From Aequorivita todarodis (GTDB taxonomy: Bacteria; Bacteroidota; Bacteroidia; Flavobacteriales; Flavobacteriaceae), in assembly GCF_028561335.1 (NCBI RefSeq), contig NZ_JAQQTG010000006.1, positions 186,317 to 250,316 on the forward strand: a DNA stretch of 64,000 bases. Direction: 5' to 3'. This document shows positions 1 through 8,457 of the stretch, one piece after another. Numbering within the stretch: position 1 is the stretch's first letter; each line of letters begins with the position of its first letter. The notes beneath the pieces are model-generated. The model did not search any database and was not told where the DNA came from. It saw nothing but the letters and a program-made list of their open reading frames with translations. Position numbers and translations under genes: made by a program.

Positions 1-14
1 GTATATTGCTTTTG

Positions 15-215
15 ATGCGCAAAAAAATGGCCATTGCTATCTTCGGGATTTCCTTATTGGCAATCTTGATACAAATGGGGTACTGGATTTTTGGGATGGA
101 CTCGGTAGGTGTTATGGGGCCACAATCACTGATTATGCCTCTGATTGTCATCGCCATCGCTATTTTTGAATATTTCTACAGCAAAGGGGCTGCGCGCAAC
201 GGCTGGATTGGATAA
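15..215 (+). CDS. Small two-helix membrane protein, unknown function
   Basis: A 66-residue protein with two hydrophobic stretches, about residues 5-25 and 37-54, separated by a short loop containing GMDSVGVMGPQ, and an Arg/Lys-containing N-terminus and C-terminus that suggest both ends face the cytoplasm. I do not recognise a family. An upstream in-frame TTG at 6 would add three residues; the ATG at 15 followed by basic residues is the more ordinary start. The gene lies at the edge of the window, so its operon partners to the left are unknown. Confidence 0.6.
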   Translation: MRKKMAIAIFGISLLAILIQMGYWIFGMDSVGVMGPQSLIMPLIVIAIAIFEYFYSKGAARNGWIG

Positions 216-401
216 TCCTAAAAAAATTGAGTTGCAAACTATCGTCGCTCAAGCAGGTTCCAGTGTGCGTTTAAAGTTTCTGTAAAGATAATTATGATAC
301 GTGCTGCGTTTCGCAAGCTTACTATTTTTGCGGCCGCGGATGCACGGTTTAATAATTGCTTGTCCTAAATGCGGTAGGTGTTTTAAAACCATTCCGAAAG
401 G

Positions 402-429
402 AAAAACCATCCGTTAAGATGGCTTTTTC
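402..429. terminator. Bidirectional hairpin terminator
   Basis: AAAAACCATC and GATGGCTTTTT flank a six-base CGTTAA loop, with A-rich and T-rich ends on either side. It lies just downstream of the minus-strand cold-shock gene and also downstream of the small membrane protein on the plus strand, so it could serve both. Confidence 0.6.
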
Positions 430-449
430 ATTGCATTCAGTTAAGCGTG

Positions 450-641
450 TTATAGCAACCGTACTTTTACCGCGCTAAGCCCTTTTTCTCCTTGTTCCAC
501 GTCAAATTGAACTTTGTCATCCTCACGGATATTGTCGATTAGATTGGTGGAATGGACAAAAATATCCTGGTCGGTGTCCTTTAGTTTTATGAAACCAAAA
601 CCTTTGGCCTCATTGAAAAATTTTACTGTACCTTCTTTCAT
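450..641 (-). CDS. Cold-shock protein, CspA family
   Basis: A 63-residue single cold-shock domain, the usual CspA length, beginning MKEGTVKFFNEAKGFGFI. The RNP1-like KGFGFI and RNP2-like DIFVH motifs that stack on single-stranded nucleic acid are intact, and the end GLSAVKV is family-typical. Such proteins act as RNA chaperones that melt mRNA structure in cold or stationary cells. The frame is open 17 codons further upstream, but the start at 641 matches the conserved domain and leaves a long AT-rich leader, as is common for csp genes. A second cold-shock-domain gene with a long basic N-terminus is at 18758-19204. Confidence 0.92.
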   Translation of the reverse strand: MKEGTVKFFNEAKGFGFIKLKDTDQDIFVHSTNLIDNIREDDKVQFDVEQGEKGLSAVKVRLL

Positions 642-1020
642 TACTTCTATTTTTTTAATATTCATTAATTTATTTATAAATTCTTTTAGCATTTTATGAT
701 TCGTTTAAATTAAAATTTACTGTTTGCCTGTTTCGGACTAAGATGATTTGTTTTACCAAATTTGTGGAGATTTTACAGCGGGCCGCTCGGTCGTTGCCAT
801 AAAACGTCCCATAGCTTGTGACTATTGAAGGTAAAAAGAAAGCGAAGGATTAATTAAAATTCGGAAGAGATTAAAAAAAGATAGGCTTACTAAATCGTCT
901 ATTGGGTAAAGATAGACTAAAATAACCAACCCTATCCATTATATATGTTAAAGAATTTTTTTTTATAGGAATAAAACACGGGGACACGGGCGGGACTCCT
1001 GCGCCAACGGTGGTCCTTTT

Positions 1021-1143
1021 TTGTCATTCCGAAGAACGAGGAATCCCATTGGGCTGGGCTACGGGTAAGGTTTTCTTTTTATTGAAATTGAAAATAGTTC
1101 GTGGGCAAAGGTGGTGCGATTCCTCCGCTGTCGGAATGACAAA
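1021..1143. repeat. Imperfect inverted-repeat element (MITE-like)
   Basis: The left end TTGTCATTCCGA...GAGGAATC is repeated in inverse orientation at the right end GATTCCTC...TCGGAATGACAA, about 25 bp each with a few mismatches, separated by about 70 bp with no coding potential. This end sequence is a type often seen dispersed in Flavobacteriia genomes; only one copy was found in this window. Confidence 0.55.
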
Positions 1144-1185
1144 TACCAAACGCGAGACACGATTTATATAAGACGCTCGCGCCCC

Positions 1186-1482
1186 TCAAGGCTGTTGTAC
1201 ACGATAGTGGGTTAAGTCCCTAAAATTATCAACAAATGACAACGGATATGCTTCCAGTTCCAAAAACTCCTTCCGATAGTTTTCGTCAATAAAAAATATT
1301 GGGTACATCGAGTATCAATGAAGCCGCTTCTCGTGAACAAATTGCTCAATCTCCTCCCAACCCATTTCCCATTCGGCTCCTTGACCAACGCCTTTAAGAA
1401 TGCTGCACTGATCGTCCAAATAATATAATCTATCTCAGTCGAATTTAATGGTGTAATCCAGTAACTCCTTTCTAAATTTCAT
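1186..1482 (-). pseudogene. Remnant of a small hypothetical gene with two in-frame TGA codons
   Basis: Reading the minus strand from the ATG at 1482 gives a 98-codon frame ending at TGA 1188-1186, broken only by TGA at 1437-1435 and 1317-1315. The translated parts look like real protein: MKFRKELLDYTIKFD, then a segment with YYLDDQCSILKGVGQGAEW, then one with FFIDENYRKEFLELEAYP. Both interruptions would be tryptophan if TGG had mutated to TGA, which fits decay by single transitions. TGA acts as a normal stop for other genes here, such as the TIR gene. The family is not recognised; size and acidity resemble small immunity or hypothetical proteins, but that is only an impression. Confidence 0.45.
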
Positions 1483-1774
1483 AAAATCATTTAACTTCAG
1501 TCGAAGCCATCGCGAGCGTCCCGCATGTTACATTCCTGGGCACAATGTAAAGGAGCGCTTCGCACGAACAATGTCGCGACCGTCCCGATCATACACCCCG
1601 ATGCGTTGTTCGGCAGGTTGTTTAAATTCCCTTAAGATTTCGGGCTGCCCCAAACAAGGGCTGCATAATTATTTACACTACTTATCTATAAAAAATATTG
1701 TATAGGATAAATATATTTAATACCTTGTTTATCAGTTATTTGCAGTGGATTTCTCATTTATTAAATTTTAGCCT

Positions 1775-4579
1775 ATGAAAAACGATAATAATTTTGTCAT
1801 TCAAGGAACTGTTGCCTATTCAAATGGAAAGCCAGGAGATTCCCTTTACGTTGAGGTTTGGGATAAAGATTTATTAATTCCAGATTTTTTAGGCCGAACA
1901 ATCACGGATAACCAAGGGAAATTCAAGATCATGTTTGGCGAATCTGCATACAATAAATGGTTATTTGATTGTCTTCCTGATGTGTTTTTCAAAGTGTATA
2001 GAGGGACATCTATTGTACTGGATAGTCGGCAAACTACTTACTGGAACCTTCGCCCCGGAATACATAAAATTGAATTAATCATTAATCAATCCCATGATGT
2101 TTTATGCCCTTCACAATGGCATGGGCCAATTATTAATGAGAAATTGGTTGAAGGTTTCAAATCTAAATTGTCAAGTATATTGTTTGATCTGAATGGAGAA
2201 GATTACAGTACTGAAGTCGATTTGTTAAGGATTCCATTTTCAGGGGTTCCCAATCTAATGGATTTAACCGGAGAAGTATTATCCGGAAACCCAATTAGCG
2301 AACGTATTTTTAGGGAAACAATCCATAGTTTGGGCTATGGGGCAGTTCCATTGAAAGTAGCGGCAGCTATATGGCATTCCCACCAAGATAATGAATGCAC
2401 TTGTGCAAAAAAGCCCAAAGGGCAATTGTTAGCTATTAAAAAAGAATCAAAAAAGCAAAGTTGGTTGGGAAATACCCAAATTTTTGATTTGAACCACATG
2501 GAAGCAGTAATGGCTGCTACGGTGGCCGTGGCGCAAAATACAGAGGAATTAATTCAATTGACGGGCAATTTAATGTTAGGATTGAAAGGGGTTGATGAAC
2601 TCAATACTTTGTTTTCGCTAACCATCAACGGAGCAAATCCGATTGATATTGAAAGTGCCTTTAAAACAGCAGTGAGGACATCTGCTTTTTATGGCTTCCC
2701 TCCGTTTGATGGCTTCCCTCCCTTTGATGGATTTACTCCCAATGATTCTTGGCCATTGCCAGGCAATGAATTTATTCCTTGGCCGCCTTCATTTGGATGG
2801 CCCTTTCCTGAACCAGGATCATCTCCGGGATTTGACCCCAACCTGCCTGAATTTGGAATCCACGAATTAGATCCCAGTTTATCTACACATTTTGAAAATT
2901 GCTTTATTTTTAATGTAATTCCAGGATTGCACCGACTTGGAATTGGGTTTACAGGCTTAATATATGGAGCAGACAACTACGTCATTGAAAGCGTAGAACC
3001 CGATCACGCGTGTCCAAGAGAAGTTATTACCATAGAAGGGACAAATTTTGACGGAACAACAACCGTTAATTTTATTGATAGAACAGGTGGATCCATAAGC
3101 GTGGCTCCTTCAAGTGTTTCCGCTACAAGGATTACTGTTGTACTTCCGGAAAATGCTGCAACCGGTCCCGTTTGGCTATATATTCCTGTAAATGTTGGCC
3201 TTTGTCTAGAAACTTATGTTGTAGCAAAACCAGGTGTAAGGGGAAACATTATAGTGGGGAGACCAAGCATAACAACATTTGAAGTGATAGGCGGGGAATG
3301 CTATGATCGCGATCCCTCCCGTAATATTGTTCTCAGATGGAATGTTCAACCGCCAGGGGCAGAAATAGAGATTACCCTTGATGTTAATGGAACAACACAT
3401 ACTTTGTGCAGCGGTTGTCCAAATATTGGAACATTAACCCAACGCGCAAATGTGGTGGGTGTCTATACCTTTCATATTAGCGTCAATAATCCATTCGCAG
3501 AGGCTTGTGGCTCTGCTTCTGATACAGTGGTTTTAGAGGTAAAAGAGGTATCTCCGAATTTTGAGATTATGGGTGTAGAGTTAACTCAGGCCATACAGGT
3601 ATTTGATGCCACTAATTTTGAAGAACCCACCAATAACAGTATCGATATGATCGCCAATATGGATACTGTTTTAAGGGTATATTTTACGGTAACATCAGGT
3701 CACACGTTCAATTTTACCGGTTTTCTGGAATTAAACGGAACGGTTTATTTTCCAATAAATACACGAGGCTATGTTCCTGCAGTGGTAACACCCCTTAGAC
3801 AGGAAACCGACCATACTTTAAATTTTATGATTCCTGCAGCTGATGCAAATGGGTTGAACCAAAACGCACGTATCCATATGTACAGCACGGGCGACCATTG
3901 TTTCCGCTTGGTCAAAACTTGGGATCAACCCATATCATGGCTGGAGAGGCCTGCACTCCCATTAACCATACGAAGGATCAGGGAGTCCCATGGATTGGTC
4001 GTTTCACCAAGTGCCGCATTAGTTACTGTTAGAAGCGCATTTCGGAAGATGCCAAGCCCTATGACAGCAATTTCCTTACATCCTGGTGTACACCAAATAA
4101 GAGAAGGAACAACCGAGGATAATTTCTGTACCGACGGTGGTTATTATCAATTGGCACTATCCATCGCTTATGAACACAACGACAATGAAGGTTATCCCCC
4201 AGCTGGACACTCATCGAGTTGGCTGGGCCTATATTCCCGGATAGGTTGCCCAGTTAATGGAATGATGGCTTGGCCCAGTACATCCACCTGCATTAGTGAA
4301 AACAGACCAGCTGTGGTGGCTCACGAGATAATGCATACAGTGGGTTTAGGGCATACAGTTACAGGAATAGAAGAATGCGAAAATGTTGCACAGCCAGTTG
4401 CCTGTCATCGACTGCCCGGTAGATCTGATGGGTTATTGGATCAAATCCCTTTCGATATCGACAATAATACAACCGTTACTGGCGCCTCCGATTTGCAATC
4501 CTATAGAGATTATAACAACAAATGGTTGAGCCCAGAGTTGTGGGTGCTTGGGAGAGATTTAATGGACACACGTTATTAA
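1775..4579 (+). CDS. Large metzincin-like zinc metalloprotease with TTR-like and IPT/TIG domains
   Basis: A 934-residue multidomain protein. Residues about 8-105 look like a transthyretin-like/carboxypeptidase-regulatory beta-sandwich (VIQGTVAYSNGKPGDSL...GRTITDNQGKFKI). Residues about 300-360 are Pro/Phe/Trp-rich with an internal repeat. Residues about 400-480 match an IPT/TIG Ig-like fold (ESVEPDHACPREVITIEGTN). The C-terminal third holds the zinc motif HEIMHTVGLGH at 850-860, i.e. HExxHxxGxxH, and a candidate Met-turn GRDLMD near the C-terminus, both typical of metzincins. No N-terminal signal peptide or lipobox is visible, odd for a protein built of extracellular-type domains; it may use a non-Sec route or act inside the cell. 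It is followed after 12 bases by a partner gene. Substrate unknown. Confidence 0.7.
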   Translation: MKNDNNFVIQGTVAYSNGKPGDSLYVEVWDKDLLIPDFLGRTITDNQGKFKIMFGESAYNKWLFDCLPDVFFKVYRGTSIVLDSRQTTYWNLRPGIHKIELIINQSHDVLCPSQWHGPIINEKLVEGFKSKLSSILFDLNGEDYSTEVDLLRIPFSGVPNLMDLTGEVLSGNPISERIFRETIHSLGYGAVPLKVAAAIWHSHQDNECTCAKKPKGQLLAIKKESKKQSWLGNTQIFDLNHMEAVMAATVAVAQNTEELIQLTGNLMLGLKGVDELNTLFSLTINGANPIDIESAFKTAVRTSAFYGFPPFDGFPPFDGFTPNDSWPLPGNEFIPWPPSFGWPFPEPGSSPGFDPNLPEFGIHELDPSLSTHFENCFIFNVIPGLHRLGIGFTGLIYGADNYVIESVEPDHACPREVITIEGTNFDGTTTVNFIDRTGGSISVAPSSVSATRITVVLPENAATGPVWLYIPVNVGLCLETYVVAKPGVRGNIIVGRPSITTFEVIGGECYDRDPSRNIVLRWNVQPPGAEIEITLDVNGTTHTLCSGCPNIGTLTQRANVVGVYTFHISVNNPFAEACGSASDTVVLEVKEVSPNFEIMGVELTQAIQVFDATNFEEPTNNSIDMIANMDTVLRVYFTVTSGHTFNFTGFLELNGTVYFPINTRGYVPAVVTPLRQETDHTLNFMIPAADANGLNQNARIHMYSTGDHCFRLVKTWDQPISWLERPALPLTIRRIRESHGLVVSPSAALVTVRSAFRKMPSPMTAISLHPGVHQIREGTTEDNFCTDGGYYQLALSIAYEHNDNEGYPPAGHSSSWLGLYSRIGCPVNGMMAWPSTSTCISENRPAVVAHEIMHTVGLGHTVTGIEECENVAQPVACHRLPGRSDGLLDQIPFDIDNNTTVTGASDLQSYRDYNNKWLSPELWVLGRDLMDTRY
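2693..2746 (+). repeat. 18-bp tandem repeat inside the metzincin gene
   Basis: Two nearly identical 18-base copies of GGCTTCCCTCCNTTTGAT plus a third degenerate copy encode GFPPFD-GFPPFD-GFTPND in the proline-rich linker. Being in frame, copy-number change would alter linker length without breaking the gene. Confidence 0.7.
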
Positions 4580-4591
4580 AACAACACATCT

Positions 4592-5572
4592 ATGGAAACA
4601 AAAGATTTTTCCTTTATCATTTTAGAGGCATTGGTTTCAGAAACCGGAGCGTTTCAGCTTTTAAGAGGTTATGAAAGTACCACTGCGCCATCTGCTTTTC
4701 GAAGATCTGAAAAAAATGGAGATTTAGTAATTTCATTGATTGGATCGAACAGCGAGGTTTTGGATAGTTTAATGCCAGAAATAAAATATCCTAAAGGATG
4801 CACTACAGCAGCCACAAGGCCTGGAACAGCGTTGGTCAATGCTGCAATTCCCCTGCATAAGCAAGCTTCGATTATCAGGATGGAACACAAAGGGAATATA
4901 ATTTTTGAAAGTAAGATAAATGATGTAAAGCCTGCATTGCCCAACGTTCAGCTTTCTACCAAAGATGAAGTCGCAATAGTTAGCGTTGGCAATGATACAA
5001 ACCAAGAGAAGTTTTGGATAGGAGCCTTGCTTAAGGATGGTCGAATGTTAAGGCCAGCGGCAGCGTTTAAAAATGGGGCTTTTTATGTAGCTTTAAACCA
5101 ATTAGCTGGATTAGTTGAAGCAAGGATTGTTTTAGAAAAAACCCAAGATTTTAGGACAAGCCAATTTACAAGTGAACCCATAAAACTGCCAGCTTCGGAA
5201 ATAACGGGCTTGATTGTGGAACCACTGAATGGAAGCAAGTGGCCATTCGGATGTAGAGGAAGTTTGATTGCCACCATTTTTGATAACAATGGCAAACGCA
5301 TGGAATGGAAAAAAGATCAAATTATTTGGCGAATTAATGGCGAAAAAACAAAAATAAACAAGCAACTAACACCTTGGTTTGCAGACAAAGCTGGTCAACA
5401 TACTATTCAATTAGTACTTATGGATAATGAAAAAGAGGTGAAGATATTAGATGAAGTAGAAATTAAGGTGCTGCCCCCTTCTGTCGAACAATTAGAATAT
5501 TTTAAGCTCCTCAAGCAGGTTCGTCCTGAAATTGAGGTACCTCTTTATGAAGCTGCCAAAACCCAAAAATAA
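4592..5572 (+). CDS. Hypothetical partner of the metzincin-like protein
   Basis: A 326-residue protein I cannot assign to a family. It has no signal peptide or membrane segment. Sequence texture (alternating hydrophobics, for example EITGLIVEPLNGSKWPFGCRGSLIATIFDNNGKRM...WRINGE...GQHTIQLVLMD) suggests one or two Ig-like beta-sandwich domains, the C-terminal one at about residues 205-300, followed by a short helical tail. The gene starts 12 bases after the metzincin stop and was very likely cotranscribed with it, so a chaperone, inhibitor or binding partner role is possible; this is inference from position only. Confidence 0.6.
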   Translation: METKDFSFIILEALVSETGAFQLLRGYESTTAPSAFRRSEKNGDLVISLIGSNSEVLDSLMPEIKYPKGCTTAATRPGTALVNAAIPLHKQASIIRMEHKGNIIFESKINDVKPALPNVQLSTKDEVAIVSVGNDTNQEKFWIGALLKDGRMLRPAAAFKNGAFYVALNQLAGLVEARIVLEKTQDFRTSQFTSEPIKLPASEITGLIVEPLNGSKWPFGCRGSLIATIFDNNGKRMEWKKDQIIWRINGEKTKINKQLTPWFADKAGQHTIQLVLMDNEKEVKILDEVEIKVLPPSVEQLEYFKLLKQVRPEIEVPLYEAAKTQK

Positions 5573-5712
5573 ATCCAACTTATGGAAGTTGACTATAAAA
5601 TTTAACTTTCATTGAGGTTCTTGCTATTTGTAGATTTTTGGCTAAAAACGTTTTGCCAATTATGGTAGTTTTTTCAAATTTAGCTTTATTCCTGCTGTTG
5701 GTAAAAAAATGC

Positions 5713-6654
5713 TCACTTCTTCTTATCAGCACCAACCTTCCCCGAAAACCTCGGAACTGTAACAGTAGTTTTGGAAGTATTGATGAAATAAACCCCCGTA
5801 AGCAACACCGCAGCCGCAATAATGGACTGAAGCGTTATTTGCTCATCCAGAATATACCATCCCAAAATCAGCGCTATAATCGGATTTACATAGGTAGAGG
5901 TTGCAACTTTATCTGGTGATACCACTTTTAATAAATAATTAAAAGATGTAAAAGCAACGATGCTTCCAAAAATAACCAAAAGCACCATGCTCCACTGCAC
6001 GGGCTGGGTCCAATGGTTCGGTGCGATCCATTGTTCCCCAAAAAGCAAACTAGCGATTGCAAGCGTAATACCTGCCGTAAACATTTGGTACCCTGTGTTT
6101 ACGAAGAAGTTCTTTGGAAGATCCGCCTTGCCCACAAAAAGACTGCCATAGGCCCAACTGAGCATACAGGCAAAGATCATAATCATTCCCAAAACCGTGC
6201 CTTCTTTTGCGATTAGCTGTTTTTGGGCAACCAGAAGAAATATCCCAATAATACCCAGGCCAACTCCTACCAAGGACATGGGCTTGATGCGTTTTCCCTG
6301 CAAAAGTCGCATCAACAACAAAACCACCAAGGGCTGTGCGGAAATCTCCAGAGCCGCAAAACCACTATCTACGTATTTTAAAGCCCAAACAATGATGCCA
6401 TTTCCAAAAGAGAGAAACAGTACGCCCACGATAAAAGCATTTTTAAACTGCTTTTTAGTAATAGCGAGGCTTTTGCCCATCGCTTTTGAAATAATAAATA
6501 TGAGCAACCCAGCAGTGGTAAACCGGATGGATGCCAAAAAGAAAGGTGGCAGTTCGGCCACCGCGACCTTGTTGAGCATATAGGTGGAGCCCCAAATAAC
6601 GTAAATGGAGAAAAAAGCCAGTATAATAAGAATTTTGCTTTTGGGGAAGCCCAT
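5713..6654 (-). CDS. DMT-superfamily transporter, EamA family
   Basis: A 313-residue protein with about ten hydrophobic segments arranged as two repeated EamA halves, beginning MGFPKSKILIILAFFSIYVIWGSTYMLNK, where the IWGSTY motif is typical of EamA/RhaT-type carriers. These export or import small metabolites such as amino acids; the substrate cannot be read from sequence. It is encoded opposite to its neighbours and ends with a Lys-rich cytoplasmic tail. Confidence 0.88.
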   Translation of the reverse strand: MGFPKSKILIILAFFSIYVIWGSTYMLNKVAVAELPPFFLASIRFTTAGLLIFIISKAMGKSLAITKKQFKNAFIVGVLFLSFGNGIIVWALKYVDSGFAALEISAQPLVVLLLMRLLQGKRIKPMSLVGVGLGIIGIFLLVAQKQLIAKEGTVLGMIMIFACMLSWAYGSLFVGKADLPKNFFVNTGYQMFTAGITLAIASLLFGEQWIAPNHWTQPVQWSMVLLVIFGSIVAFTSFNYLLKVVSPDKVATSTYVNPIIALILGWYILDEQITLQSIIAAAVLLTGVYFINTSKTTVTVPRFSGKVGADKKK

Positions 6655-6939
6655 TGTAGATCAGGTTGATGGTTTTAAGGGTGCGAAGATAGTTATTTTC
6701 AACAATGGTTTTTCATAGATATCAATCGTCAGCCAAAATCCCGTCTGGGCAAAGTTGTGCCATTGCATTATTTGGAAGTAGGATTCACTATGACTAATGA
6801 ATTTTAATGAAATGATATATTTTATTGAAAATTAGACAGATAAATACTTCATAATTTGTAAATTAGTGCGGTTATTATTCTTTCCTCACAGTCTTTTAGC
6901 GCATCTATTTTTTTGATTTTCATTTAATAATGATATACT

Positions 6940-8457
6940 ATGGCTTTAATTCCGGGATACGAATATGATATTTTTATTAGCTACGTCCATACCGATAACG
7001 AATCGGAAACCCTAGAAGAAGACGGCTGGATAGATCAGTTTTATAAATATTTGGATACAAAGCTGAGCAAGCATTCCAAAAAGATAAAAATTTGGTGGGA
7101 TTCCAACAATCTGGATCGCAGTGAGGTTTTTGACAACTCAATAGCCGAGGCCATAGATAAATCTGCCATAATGATCTGTCTCTATTCAAGGCTCTATCCG
7201 CAATCTGCGTATTGCAAAAAGGAGTTGGAGCATTTTTACGAAAAAGCATCAAAGGAAAAAATGGGCCTCATCGTGGGAAATCGTTCCCGTATTATCCCGG
7301 TTTTTTTGTCGAACATACCCTATACCGATTGGTTGGATAAACTAACCGGTACCAGTGGCTTTCCGTTTCACGACAATAATGATTATGGCGATCCGCTAAA
7401 AAACACAAGCCCAGAATTTGGTAGCCAAATGATCCAATTGCGAAACTCCTTAGTACATATTTTTGAAGATTTATCAAAGGAATTGGCTACTTCCACAGTT
7501 ACACAAACCCCTGTTAAAGCAGAAAAAAAAGATACTGATTTTACCATATTTTTAAGTGAAGTAAATGATTCTATGCTCGATAGACGCGATGGGATCATTG
7601 CGGAATTAATTGAAAAAGGCTACACAGTTCTTACCGGAGACTCTTCCGCTATCGATGCCGAAACCCACGATACTATAACGAAAGAAGCAATTGCCAAGTC
7701 AGATTTTGCGGTACATATTTTAGGCGAATTTCCTGGCAGAAAGATTCCCGGAGAAACGGAGGCACGTTACATTCAAAAACAAACGGAAATCGGTCTGGAA
7801 TCCAAAATTCCCCAATTAATATGGATTTCAAGGGATACGGATTTCAACAAAATAGAAAACAAAGAGCACCAAGCGTTCTTAAGAGGTTTGGAAGAAGCCA
7901 CCCTCTCTTCAAAAAATTATGAATTTGTCCGAAGCAATGAAGGCGAATTGTCCAAGTTAATTGACGATTATGCCAAACAATTACAAGAAGCCCAACACCA
8001 AAAATCCATAGCGCAAACAAACACAAGTGGAGCTCCCATAAAAGTACTGCTGGACACACATACAGATGATTTTAAGCAAGCTTTCAACCTAAAAAAAATC
8101 TTGAGTGAATATAACGTAGATTTAATTTTCAACCCAGAAGATGGCGATCCACAGGAAAACATCAAATCATTGTATTCAAACATCAGTGAGGCCAAAAAAT
8201 TTATCTTTTTGTACGGTAATGAAACCAATAAGGATTGGGTGGACATTCGCGTAAAGAACACGCTGAAAAAATTGATGGATTACGATCGGTACGGCCAAGA
8301 TATCTTTATTTATGCAGCTCCTCCAGAAAAATCCATGGATGCCATAAAAGTGGCCCAAAACCCCATGGTAAAATTGGTAGATCAAAGCCATAATGCGCAA
8401 TTGGACGAAGCCTCATTGGCCGCATTTTTAAACGACCTTAAAGCCGAAAACCTATGA
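6940..8457 (+). CDS. TIR-domain protein with two further TIR-like modules
   Basis: A 505-residue soluble protein. Residues 8-175 form a TIR domain: YDIFISY at 9-15, WWDSNNL near 52-58, and SAYCKKELE at 89-97, where Glu95 is at the position of the catalytic glutamate of NAD-cleaving TIRs. Two further alpha/beta segments, about 199-350 (TDFTIFLSEVNDSM..., ending in a short coiled stretch) and about 366-500 (IKVLLDTHTDDFKQ...FIFLYGNETNKDW), have a TIR-like or flavodoxin-like layout but lack the full motif set. The gene overlaps the next by ATGA, so the two are translationally coupled. Known bacterial TIR proteins deplete NAD or make signal nucleotides during phage defence; here that role is inference from domain and partner. 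Confidence 0.82.
   Translation: MALIPGYEYDIFISYVHTDNESETLEEDGWIDQFYKYLDTKLSKHSKKIKIWWDSNNLDRSEVFDNSIAEAIDKSAIMICLYSRLYPQSAYCKKELEHFYEKASKEKMGLIVGNRSRIIPVFLSNIPYTDWLDKLTGTSGFPFHDNNDYGDPLKNTSPEFGSQMIQLRNSLVHIFEDLSKELATSTVTQTPVKAEKKDTDFTIFLSEVNDSMLDRRDGIIAELIEKGYTVLTGDSSAIDAETHDTITKEAIAKSDFAVHILGEFPGRKIPGETEARYIQKQTEIGLESKIPQLIWISRDTDFNKIENKEHQAFLRGLEEATLSSKNYEFVRSNEGELSKLIDDYAKQLQEAQHQKSIAQTNTSGAPIKVLLDTHTDDFKQAFNLKKILSEYNVDLIFNPEDGDPQENIKSLYSNISEAKKFIFLYGNETNKDWVDIRVKNTLKKLMDYDRYGQDIFIYAAPPEKSMDAIKVAQNPMVKLVDQSHNAQLDEASLAAFLNDLKAENL

Larger units (their letters stand above)
700..1774. other. 1-kb region without an intact gene
   Basis: AT-rich sequence without a convincing intact gene. It contains an imperfect inverted-repeat element (1021-1143), a minus-strand gene remnant interrupted by two TGA codons (1186-1482), and GC-richer patches such as CGCTCGCG and GGTCGCGAC near 1170 and 1510-1590 that look like decayed repeats. 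A further stretch of the same minus frame (about 1531-1660) is open but starts and ends at stops. The region resembles a decayed accessory insertion between the cold-shock gene and the metalloprotease gene. Confidence 0.5.

Noticed and set aside
1531-1660. Second open minus frame in the decayed region
   Set aside because: No start with a leader, no recognisable protein pattern and rich in repeat-like GC patches; treated as decayed repeat sequence.
2689-2976. Antisense reading frame in the metzincin gene
   Set aside because: Composition mirrors the proline-rich repeat on the coding strand; no independent signal.
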